From: Bacteroidales bacterium UBA1181
GTDB lineage: Bacteria > Bacteroidota > Bacteroidia > Bacteroidales > Paludibacteraceae
DNA: 64,000 bases
Assembly: GCA_002310215.1 (NCBI GenBank)
Contig: DBYR01000025.1
Span: forward strand, 1 to 64,000
Direction of reading: 5' to 3'
Under the pieces are notes generated by a model that worked only from the letters and a program-made list of their open reading frames with translations, ran no database searches and was not told the DNA's origin. This document shows, in pieces, positions 36,220 through 45,200 of the stretch; the stretch's first letter is position 1; every line of letters begins with the position of its first letter. The translations under genes and the position numbers were made by a program.

Positions 36220-37086
36220 ATGCTTTCGTATATAACATGGACGGTTGATCCCGATTGGTTCTCCATCGGTCCGCTCACAGTACGTTGGTACGGTCTGATG
36301 TGGGCGTTGGCGTTCTTTCTTGGCTATTGGGTCGAGTCGAAGATATATAATCGAGAAAAGATGACGCAGGATCAGTTGGACAAACTATTCCTTTATATGC
36401 TGATCGGTACGGTATTGGGCGCACGCGTGGGGCATTGCTTCTTCTATGACCCGAAGTATTATCTGTCAAATCTGGCGGAGGTGCTGTGCGTGTGGAAGGG
36501 CGGGTTGTCCAGCCATGGAGGTGCATGCGGAATTATTGTTTCTTTGTGGCTTTTTAATAAATATGTCGCGAAAAAGACTTATATTTGGGTAATGGATAGG
36601 GTGGTCATCGCAGTCGCCATTGGCGGTGCATGCATTCGTTTTGGCAATCTGATGAACCACGAGATATATGGTCATGCGACGGATGTGCCATGGGCATTCG
36701 AGTTCATTAAGAACATTCACCATTGGCAGATGGGGGCGGACCCAGTTTTCTCCGCACCGAGTCATCCGACGCAGATTTATGAGATGATTTATTGTTTGGT
36801 GACCTTCTCCATCCTAATGTTCTTGTATTGGAGGACCAATGCTCGCAAGTACGAGGGTTTCCTGTTCGGTGTCTTTCTGATAGGTGTGTTCTTGCCTCGC
36901 TTCTTCCTTGAGTTCATCAAGAACAGTCAGGAGTCTTTTGAGGACGATATGACGCTCAACATGGGACAATTGCTGAGCATCCCTCTGATTTTGTGGGGCG
37001 TGTATATGCTTTACAAATCGATTTCTCAGATGAGGAAGGAGGGCGGCTTGCAAATCGGGAAGGAGTCGGACACCACCCCAAAATGA
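36220..37086 (+). CDS. lgt: Prolipoprotein diacylglyceryl transferase
   Basis: A 288-residue inner-membrane enzyme that attaches diacylglycerol to lipobox cysteines. Seven hydrophobic segments are visible. Key motifs are GARVGHCFFYDPKYY (about 67-81), the GGLSSHGGACG loop, and the signature region RFGNLMNHEIYG (near 141), with the usual Asn and Glu. A C-terminal HPTQIYEMIY follows. It is in tandem with secA. Several lipoproteins in this window would be its substrates. Confidence 0.95.
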   Translation: MLSYITWTVDPDWFSIGPLTVRWYGLMWALAFFLGYWVESKIYNREKMTQDQLDKLFLYMLIGTVLGARVGHCFFYDPKYYLSNLAEVLCVWKGGLSSHGGACGIIVSLWLFNKYVAKKTYIWVMDRVVIAVAIGGACIRFGNLMNHEIYGHATDVPWAFEFIKNIHHWQMGADPVFSAPSHPTQIYEMIYCLVTFSILMFLYWRTNARKYEGFLFGVFLIGVFLPRFFLEFIKNSQESFEDDMTLNMGQLLSIPLILWGVYMLYKSISQMRKEGGLQIGKESDTTPK

Positions 37087-37114
37087 ACGCTTCTTAACTT
37101 TATAATAATTATAT

Positions 37115-37909
37115 ATGAGAGTTCTTATTCAATCGGATTATGATTCCGTTTCAAAGTGGGCCGCACAACACGTGGCGGATACCATCAACGCTTTTAAGCC
37201 AACACCAGACCGTAAGTTCGTTTTGGGATTGCCTACGGGTTCTTCTCCTCTCGGCATGTACCGCGAACTCATTAAGCTGAACAAGGCGGGCGTTGTTTCT
37301 TTCAAGAATGTGATCACATTCAACATGGACGAGTATGTTAACTTGCCGAAGGAACACCCTGAGAGCTACTACTCTTTCATGTGGAATAATTTCTTCAAAC
37401 ATATAGATATCCCTGAGAACCAGGTGAATATTTTGAACGGAAACGCTCCTGACCTTGCGAAGGAGTGCGCAGACTATGAGGCTCGCATCCAAAAGGCTGG
37501 GGGTATCCAACTCTTCGTCGGCGGTATCGGACCCGACGGACACATCGCCTTCAACGAGCCAGGATCTTCTTTGACTTCCCGCACTCGTCTGAAGCACTTG
37601 ACGACTGATACCATCATCGCCAACTCACGTTTCTTCGACAACGACATGAGCAAGGTTCCTACCTCAGCATTGACTGTAGGTGTGGGCACCATCATGGACG
37701 CCAAGGAGGTGATGATCCTCGTGAGCGGCTACAACAAGGCACGCGCTTTGCAACAGGCCATCGAGGGCGGTGTTTGCCAAATGTGCACTTTGAGCGCATT
37801 GCAATTGCACCAGAAGGGTATCATCGTATGCGACGAGTTGGCTACCTTCGAGTTGAAGGTTTCCACTTACCGTTACTTCAAGGATATCGAGAAGGAAAAT
37901 TTATTGTAA
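37115..37909 (+). CDS. nagB: Glucosamine-6-phosphate deaminase
   Basis: A 264-residue enzyme that converts glucosamine-6-phosphate to fructose-6-phosphate and ammonia, linking amino-sugar use to glycolysis. The signature is intact: LPTGSSPLGMYRELI, the catalytic TFNMDEYVNLPKEHPESY (Asp and Glu), and GGIGPDGHIAFNEPGSS with its His. Length is typical. Codon choice is strongly biased, suggesting high expression. It lies 28 bp after lgt. Confidence 0.96.
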   Translation: MRVLIQSDYDSVSKWAAQHVADTINAFKPTPDRKFVLGLPTGSSPLGMYRELIKLNKAGVVSFKNVITFNMDEYVNLPKEHPESYYSFMWNNFFKHIDIPENQVNILNGNAPDLAKECADYEARIQKAGGIQLFVGGIGPDGHIAFNEPGSSLTSRTRLKHLTTDTIIANSRFFDNDMSKVPTSALTVGVGTIMDAKEVMILVSGYNKARALQQAIEGGVCQMCTLSALQLHQKGIIVCDELATFELKVSTYRYFKDIEKENLL

Positions 37910-38022
37910 ATATAGCCGAGGTAGGTTCTCCTCTTAGAGGGGAGCCTCCTCGTCTTCAACTGACATGGAGGGCCGCATTGCCAGCCCGACCATTTTTTTC
38001 GTATAACCTAATATAAAACAGA

Positions 38023-39765
38023 ATGGATAACGCATTATTGCAGGAGGTTACCGCCAGAGCTAACGCCTGGTTGAAGGGTGATTTCGACGCAGAGACGAAA
38101 AGTGAGGTTCAACGCTTACTGGACAATCCCGACAAAACGGATTTGATTGACGCTTTTTACCAAAACCTCGAATTCGGTACAGGAGGTCTTCGTGGCATCA
38201 TGGGTGTCGGCACCAACCGCATGAACAAATACGTGGTGGGTATGGCTACCCAAGGTCTCGCCAACTACTTGAAGAAGGCATTCGCCGGCAAGAAGGAGAT
38301 CAGCGTGGTGGTAGGTCATGACTGCCGCAACAATTCCCGACTCTTCGCTGAGATCGTGGCTGATATCTTCTCCGCCAACGGTATTCACGCCTACTTGTTC
38401 GAGAGTCTCCGTCCGACTCCTGAAATCTCTTTCGCTATCCGTCAGCTGGGTTGCCAAAGCGGTGTGAACATCACTGCTTCCCATAACCCGAAGGAGTACA
38501 ATGGCTACAAGGCTTATTGGGACGATGGCGCACAGGTGCTTGCCCCTCACGACAAGGGCATCATCGACGAGGTGAACAAGGTGCAGATCTCTGACGTGAA
38601 GTTCACGCCTAACAAGGACCTCATCACCATCATCGGTGGCGAGATGGACTATGACTACATGATGGCTGTGAAAGAGGCCATGGTGGATCAGGACGTCATC
38701 AACCGCCAAAAGAATTTGAATATCGTTTATTCCCCATTGCATGGTACGGGACGTGTGATCATCCCGCTTTGCCTGCGCTCTTGGGGTTTCCAGAATATCA
38801 ACGTCGTGCCAGAACAGATGGTGATCGACGGCAACTTCCCTACGGTGAAGTCTCCGAACCCGGAGAACGCCGAGGCGATGACAATGGGTATGAACTTGGG
38901 TACGAAGCTTGGCGCGGACCTCGTGATCGCTTCCGACCCTGACGCAGACCGCTTGGCTATCGTTTGCCGCGATGACAAGGGCGAGTGGGTGATCATCAAC
39001 GGTAACCAGACTTGCATGATGTTCTGCTACTACATCATCACCAACATGAAGAAGTTGGGCAAACTGAAGGGCAACGAGTTCTTGGTGAAGACCATCGTGA
39101 CTTCCGAGCTGATCCGCGAGATCGCCGACAAGAATAACGTGAAGCTCTACGACGAATACACGGGCTTCAAGTGGATCGCCTACAGAATCCGTATGAACGA
39201 AGGAAAGGAGAAGTACATCGGAGGTGGAGAGGAGTCATTCGGCTTCTTGCCTTACGACAAGGTACGCGACAAGGATTCACCGGCTTCCATCTGCCTCATC
39301 TGCGAGATCGCGGCTTGGGCGAAGGATAACGGCATGACGCTCTACGAGTTGCTCATGAACATCTACAAGGAGTACGGATTCCAAAGAGAGAGCGCCATCA
39401 GCGTGGTGAAACCAGGCAAGAGCGGTGCTGACGAGATCAAGGCGATGATGGAGAACTTCCGTCAGAACCCTCCGAAGGAGTTGGCTGGCTCTCCAGTGAA
39501 GAAGATAAAGGACTTCAAATCCCTCAAGCAGACTTGCGTGAAGTGTGGCGAAGTGAAGGATATCAACATGCCTGAGACGGCCAACGTGATCCAATGGTTC
39601 ACCGAGGATGGCACGAAGGTGAGCGTCCGTCCTTCCGGAACTGAGCCTAAGATTAAGTTCTACATCGAGGTGAAGGGAGACATGAAGGATGCTTCTGAAT
39701 ACAAGAAGGCTTGTGACGTCGCCAACACGAAGGTGGAGGCTATCAAGAAGTCTTTGAACTTGTAG
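38023..39765 (+). CDS. Phosphohexomutase (phosphoglucomutase/phosphomannomutase family)
   Basis: A 580-residue alpha-D-phosphohexomutase that interconverts hexose-1- and hexose-6-phosphates. Residues in order: the N-terminal TGGLRGIMGVGTNRMN, the catalytic serine loop ITASHNPKEYNGYKAYW (about 147), the metal loop DPDADRLAIV (about 305), the sugar-binding GGGEESFGF (about 406) and the phosphate loop VRPSGTEPKIKFY near 545. A Cys pair (TCVKCGEV) near 506 is a local feature that may bind metal. Length is usual for the Bacteroidota type. nagB lies upstream, which fits sugar-phosphate metabolism. Confidence 0.94.
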   Translation: MDNALLQEVTARANAWLKGDFDAETKSEVQRLLDNPDKTDLIDAFYQNLEFGTGGLRGIMGVGTNRMNKYVVGMATQGLANYLKKAFAGKKEISVVVGHDCRNNSRLFAEIVADIFSANGIHAYLFESLRPTPEISFAIRQLGCQSGVNITASHNPKEYNGYKAYWDDGAQVLAPHDKGIIDEVNKVQISDVKFTPNKDLITIIGGEMDYDYMMAVKEAMVDQDVINRQKNLNIVYSPLHGTGRVIIPLCLRSWGFQNINVVPEQMVIDGNFPTVKSPNPENAEAMTMGMNLGTKLGADLVIASDPDADRLAIVCRDDKGEWVIINGNQTCMMFCYYIITNMKKLGKLKGNEFLVKTIVTSELIREIADKNNVKLYDEYTGFKWIAYRIRMNEGKEKYIGGGEESFGFLPYDKVRDKDSPASICLICEIAAWAKDNGMTLYELLMNIYKEYGFQRESAISVVKPGKSGADEIKAMMENFRQNPPKELAGSPVKKIKDFKSLKQTCVKCGEVKDINMPETANVIQWFTEDGTKVSVRPSGTEPKIKFYIEVKGDMKDASEYKKACDVANTKVEAIKKSLNL

Positions 39766-39803
39766 TAGGCCTTTTAGCCTTCTAACAGGAAACAACGGAA
39801 AGG

Positions 39804-39837
39804 AAAGGTCTCGGGTTGTTTGGCTCGAGACCTTTTT
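39804..39837 (+). terminator. Rho-independent terminator of the phosphohexomutase gene
   Basis: A 10-bp perfect stem (AAAGGTCTCG with CGAGACCTTT), loop of 12 bases, then further T. It lies 38 bases after the stop codon. Confidence 0.9.
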
Positions 39838-39954
39838 GTTTTTTAATTCGCTTAAACGGCAGGGATGATGAGGGGAAAGAACCACTTGTTTCGCCCATGA
39901 TAATAGTCATAGCCATCATTGTGGCGCTCTTCGCCATCATCGCAAGAAAAATCC

Positions 39955-41352
39955 ATGAAGAAAACATTCATAACGAATATTCCCGACCGCCCCGGATCCT
40001 TCCTGAAAATGGTGAGGATCATATCGGAGCTGGGCCTTAACATTACCCGCGTCAGCTACAACAACGCGATCGATACCCATACCCTTTTCGTGGAGGTATC
40101 CGGCGAGGAGGACTTAGTGAAGCAAGCTTACGATGAGTTGAAAACGGACGGGTTCCTCTTCAAGGACGATAATGCGAACGTGATCCTGATGGAGTTCAAG
40201 ATGCAGGACCGTCCAGGGGTCTTGTTGCCTGTCTTGGAGCTCATCAACCGATATAATTTTAATATCTCTTATATTAGTTCCCAGGAAAATAGCACGCCTT
40301 ACCAATATTTTCGAATGGCGCTCTATATCGATGATCCTGTTAAGGTCGACGAGTTCCTGAAGAGCGTGACGAACCTCTGCGAAGTGCGTATCATCACGTA
40401 TGATAAGACGGAGAAAAACCTGGACAATACGGTTTTCTACATCTCCTTCGCCAACGGTGCGGCTAAGAAGTTAGACTTGGACAAGGAAAGTATCAACGAC
40501 CTGATTTCCAACTCCAATTTAGTCATGCAACTCTTGGACGATAAAAACCAGAGCCCACACAAGACATTTGAGTACATCGCCAAGTTCGCTGATCTGCTGA
40601 GCAAATACCGGGGCTTGCACTTCAACCCTCGCCTCTCCTGCAAGGCGTATGGGGGGTATACGGTCTATTGCCTCGAACCGGAGTGCGGATCGAATGTCTA
40701 CGTGATAGCGAACGAAGAGGGCTACATCTTTGTGGATAGCGGGTTCGCCATCTATAAGGAGGAGATGATGAAGCTCATGAGCGTCATGTTCGAGGATTTC
40801 AACACGAAACCGAAGGTGCTGATCGTCACCCATCCCGACATTGACCATTTGGGTATGGTTTCCCTCTTCGACACGATCTACGTGAACCGTTCCATGTATG
40901 AGAATTTCCGCTTGGAAAACGCTTCATTGCCTAACTTCAGGGAACAATACAAGCAACATGAGCCTTACGTGAAGATTAGCAAAATATTGTCACATTATAC
41001 TCCGCCGGAGATGTCCCGTTTAGTGGTTGTGGAGGAAGAGGAGCATGCCGCGGGTGTGCTGGCGGGAGAGCGCACCATCCATGGTTTGAACTTCAAGTTC
41101 TACAACGGGAACGGAGGGCATAGCAAGGGGGAGATGGTGATCTGCCTGGACCGTATTGTTTTCACGGGCGATATCTTGGTAAATCCTGAAGGCTATAAGG
41201 AGGAGCAACGTGAGTTCAACCACTTGGCGCCTTACCTGATGACGAGCGTGAACATGGACTCCGAACTGGCGAAGAAGGAACGCCTGCAGCTGGAGGCTAT
41301 GCTGACCAAGGAGATGGACGTCTGTTACGGACATGGCGCCCCTTTGTGGTAA
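39955..41352 (+). CDS. ACT-ACT-metallo-beta-lactamase fold fusion protein
   Basis: A 465-residue cytoplasmic protein. Residues 1-72 and 75-150 are two ACT-like regulatory domains (FITNIPDRPGSFLKMVRIIS and KMQDRPGVLLPVLELI). A helical linker leads to a metallo-beta-lactamase domain (about 220-465). Its metal ligands are THPDIDHLG, GGHSKGEMVI, FTGDIL and CYGHGAP. The first motif is HxDxDH in place of the usual HxHxDH, closer to the HxExDH of flavodiiron and oxygen-binding diiron proteins. I infer a di-iron or mixed-metal site regulated by a small ligand bound to the ACT pair. The ATG at 39955 starts the first ACT domain; the open frame reaches further upstream without support. Confidence 0.8.
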   Translation: MKKTFITNIPDRPGSFLKMVRIISELGLNITRVSYNNAIDTHTLFVEVSGEEDLVKQAYDELKTDGFLFKDDNANVILMEFKMQDRPGVLLPVLELINRYNFNISYISSQENSTPYQYFRMALYIDDPVKVDEFLKSVTNLCEVRIITYDKTEKNLDNTVFYISFANGAAKKLDLDKESINDLISNSNLVMQLLDDKNQSPHKTFEYIAKFADLLSKYRGLHFNPRLSCKAYGGYTVYCLEPECGSNVYVIANEEGYIFVDSGFAIYKEEMMKLMSVMFEDFNTKPKVLIVTHPDIDHLGMVSLFDTIYVNRSMYENFRLENASLPNFREQYKQHEPYVKISKILSHYTPPEMSRLVVVEEEEHAAGVLAGERTIHGLNFKFYNGNGGHSKGEMVICLDRIVFTGDILVNPEGYKEEQREFNHLAPYLMTSVNMDSELAKKERLQLEAMLTKEMDVCYGHGAPLW

Positions 41353-41373
41353 TATCCGCAAGGAATCCTTTGC

Positions 41374-42225
41374 TTACCATTTGCCGGAAGTGCCTCTGTC
41401 GGAGCCTTTCGAAGGGATGAGGGAAACGCCAAGTTTCGCACCTACGCTCATCGGCACGCATTTGTCGGTCAAGTCACTGTTGAGGATGCCGTGGTAATTA
41501 TTACCCTCCATCGATTCGTGGTGCTCCGCAATGTCCGTCACACCCTTCGAGAAGTAGAATCCACAGTGGAACCAAGTGCTTTCGTTGATTTTGAAACAAA
41601 ACATCATATCCGCAAAGATGGAGGTGCAGATCGTATTGGTGACAATGTCGCCCCTCTTTTGTTGCTTATCCACATATAGACCGTGGTGAGGAAGGTCACG
41701 CACCTCCGTGTCCATATTGCCTCCGAAATAGGCCCTGGTCTCGATCGTGCCGTCCGTCATCTGGTAGCTCTTGATGACCGGCATGCCCACCTTCACACCC
41801 GCACCGAGGATGAGGCTCACCGTTCTGCCCATCTTCACCTTGCCATAGACTCCCACAGGTAATTCCGCCATCAACAAGGTTTGTTTTTCCTTCCAATCGT
41901 CGAAGATAGTGCGGAGCGTGTAAGGACCGCCCACGATTGGGTCGTTGATCTCCGACTCGAACGTCTCGTCGATCTCCGTTGAAGCGTTATAGTAATCGAT
42001 GCCCACGCCTGCGCCTATGCCTATGATACCCTTAAAAAAATATTGGTATTGGCATTGGAACAGCACGCCACCACCAGGCGAGGTGGAACCCACTTTCGTC
42101 TCGTATTGGATAGGGTGTAAGCCTCCGCCCAAGGAGATGTTAATCTGCGTATTCTCTGCGTGCAAACCGCCCGTCCAACCGAATAGTGCGGCTACGAATG
42201 CGATGGTTGCTATTGTCTTGTTCAT
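41374..42225 (-). CDS. Outer-membrane beta-barrel protein (locus B)
   Basis: A 283-residue exported protein with a signal peptide (residues 1-23, ending GLHAE) and a predicted outer-membrane barrel over the rest. It is homologous to the barrel half of the protein at 13532-14890: LGGGLHPI, IGAGVGIDYYNAS, LPVGVYGKV, LPHHGLY, GVTDIAEHH and HGILNS all have counterparts there. It lacks the OmpA domain and linker and ends in a short polar tail. It follows the large repeat protein gene by 12 bp on the same strand, as in locus A. I infer that it is the partner or anchor of that secreted protein. Confidence 0.82.
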   Translation of the reverse strand: MNKTIATIAFVAALFGWTGGLHAENTQINISLGGGLHPIQYETKVGSTSPGGGVLFQCQYQYFFKGIIGIGAGVGIDYYNASTEIDETFESEINDPIVGGPYTLRTIFDDWKEKQTLLMAELPVGVYGKVKMGRTVSLILGAGVKVGMPVIKSYQMTDGTIETRAYFGGNMDTEVRDLPHHGLYVDKQQKRGDIVTNTICTSIFADMMFCFKINESTWFHCGFYFSKGVTDIAEHHESMEGNNYHGILNSDLTDKCVPMSVGAKLGVSLIPSKGSDRGTSGKW

Positions 42226-42237
42226 TTTCTTCTTCTG

Positions 42238-45200
42238 TTATTTAACCAATATCTTACAATTGATGTTCTTGCCATCGTTCATGGTGAGCACCACCACGTA
42301 TTCCCCCGCAGGGAGCGTCAGCATGGTCTCTTTGCTTACCGACTTCCTTGTCCATTCCACCGTTCCGTTCGTATGGTATACCACCAGCCGGGCATCCTCC
42401 AACTGCGAGTTGTCGAGGCCGTTGATGGTCACGATGACCTTCTCGTGCCTTCGCGCAGGGTTCGGCGTGGCGGTGACGGAGACTTCCATGGTCTCCCGAG
42501 TGAAGAATCTTGGCTCGATGAAATATTTAGCGCCTTGTTTTTCTGTTACCTGAACCATGTATTCACCGTCCAATCCATTGAGGTCGCAGTAGTATTGTAG
42601 GGTGGCGCCCTCTATCTTCTTCCCGTTTTTGTACCATTGGAATGAGGCGAATTGTTTCCCTTCGTTCTGGCAGATGAGCAGGTCGTTCCATCGTTTCTGG
42701 TAGAAACTCTCCGTCCCATTGTCTCCCCTCACCACATGGAAGGTGACGGCCTGGTTGGCAGATGCTCCGAACCTGTCGTGGACGCTCAGTGTGGTGGTGT
42801 ATTCCCCTGGCGATAGATTGCCTGGGATGGTAAGGTATGCCACACCCGTCTCCTTGAGCGTGTCGGCGCATATACGGACACCTTCCTTAGTGAAATCGTA
42901 GTGGGAGACTTCTCCTTCTGTTAGGCTATACATCACCTCGATCGTCTCGTTCGGTTTCCCAAATAACAGGGAATCCGCGATGGTGAGATCTCCTATTCGG
43001 GGCGAATACTGCATGGTGAGTTGGTAGCGGATGATGCTGTCGCACCCCTGCACCGTCTGCAGCGTATCGTTCCATCGCGCATCCTCCGTCATGGCTTTGC
43101 CCTGCCAGAAGAAGGTGTCGAGGGCGGTGACGGACGAGTCTGTTATCGTTCCATGGAGGATGGTGAGGTGGTAGCGGATGATGCTATCGCACCCTTGCGT
43201 GGTCTGTAACATTTCGCTCCATACCGTATCCTCGAAGAAGGTTATGCCCTGATAAGTGAATGATTCGCAGGCGGAGAGAAGCGTGTCTGTGACGACCGCT
43301 TTTCCGATGGTGATGTCATAGCGGATGATACTGTCGCATCCGTGGATGGTGGAGAAGGTGTCGCTCCTCAGACAGCTCTCCCTCAATATCTCCCCATGCC
43401 AAGGGAACGAGTCGCAAGCGTAGATGGCGGAATCCTTTACGACGCTGTGATGGATGGTGAACTGATAGCAGTACAAGCTCGTACAACCTTTATCCAAATA
43501 CATGGTGTCGCACAAGAAAGTGTCTTGGGTAACCCGTATCCCTTTCCATACGATGGAGTCGCAGGCTACGCTCTCCTCCACAGCGATAGGGCCATTCAGG
43601 AAGGATACGATGCAACGGGTAATACTGTCGCAGCCATGGACAGTTTGTAGCGTGTCGTACAATATAGCGTCATCGTAGACCGTTTTGCCACGCCAAGTGA
43701 ATGGATCGCAGGAATTGACGAAGGTGTCAATTATCGCCACACGTTGGAGGGTATAGTGGTAGCGGATAATACTGTCGCAACCATGTGCGGACGGGTATAC
43801 ATCCTCATACCCAAAATATTCGATCGCTTCCTCTCCATCCGTGGCCACCTCACAGGTGGTGACGAAGGAGTCCCTAACCGATTCATGGCCTATGATGACC
43901 GTGTAATGGACAATGCTGTCGCACCCTTGCGCATTGACCAGCGTGTCATACAATTCCGTGTTTTCTTCTATGACAATCTTCTTCCATGGGAAAATTTCGC
44001 AAGCATAGACGGTGGAATCCTTCCATGTCTTGTGAAGGATGTCGAGGTGATAACGGACGATGCTGTCGCACCCTTGTCCGGCAAGCAGTGTGTCGCTCCA
44101 ATCCATGTTCTCCCTGATGATTTTACCGTTCAGAAGGAAGGAATCGCAGGCGGAGATGGAACTGTCCCGCACCATCTTGTCCCCTATGGTGAGTTGGTAA
44201 TGGATGATGCTGTCGCAGCCATGGACGGATTGCAGGATGTCGTCCCATGTTGTGCTTTCCTTGAAGGTGGTGTTTCCCCACACGATGGAGTCGCAGGCGA
44301 ATATCTGGCTATCCCTCTCCGTCCGCTGATGGAGGTTGAGGTGATAACGGATGATGCTGTCACAGCCTGCGGCAGACGATAGAGTGTCATCCCACACGTT
44401 ATTCTCCCTGAAGACCAATCCTCCCCAAGGGAAGGAGTCGCAAGCCTCCACCACGCTATCTCGTAAGATAGTATGGTTAAGGGTAAGTTGGTATTGAATG
44501 ATGCTATCGCATCCGAAGATGTTTTGGAGCGTATCGTTCCATGAGGTGCTTTCCTTGATGGCCACGCCCTTCCAGAGGAAGGAATCGCAGGCAATGACGG
44601 AGGTGTCATGGAGTTCCTTGTGGTGTATCTTGACCGTGTAGCGAAGGATCGTTCCGCATCCCTCCTCCGAGGCTAAGGTGTCATTCCATGTCGTGTCCCG
44701 CAAGTAAGGCACATCCCTCAACAGCACCTTCTCGCAGCCTTCCAGCAGGGTGTCCTTCATCTCCTTCTCGCCGATGGTGAACTTATAGCGTACGATGCTG
44801 TCACATCCGAAGATGGTCTGTAGCGTGTCCGTTTTTATGGTGCTTTCCGAGATGGTTTCTCCCCGCCATGTGATAGGTTCGCAGGAGAACACGGAAGAGT
44901 CTTTGCCCGCCCCGTAATGGATGAAGACTTGGTAGTGTATGATGGAGTCCTTCCCGTCCCCATAGTTTGTCGTGTCGGTCCACTCCGTGCTACGCATGAT
45001 GTTCCGACCTTTTATCGAGTAGGAGTAGCAGGAGTGTATGGTCGTGTCGCATAGGAGGATGGTGTCGTAGGCGGCGACGAAGACGAAGGTGTCGCTCACC
45101 GTCAGTGCCTGGAGCGGCGGGTCCCAGCCCTTGAATTTGTAAATGGAACGTTCGTTGCCTGCCTTCTTGGGCGTGATGCCTTTGAACTGTGGTGTCTTCC

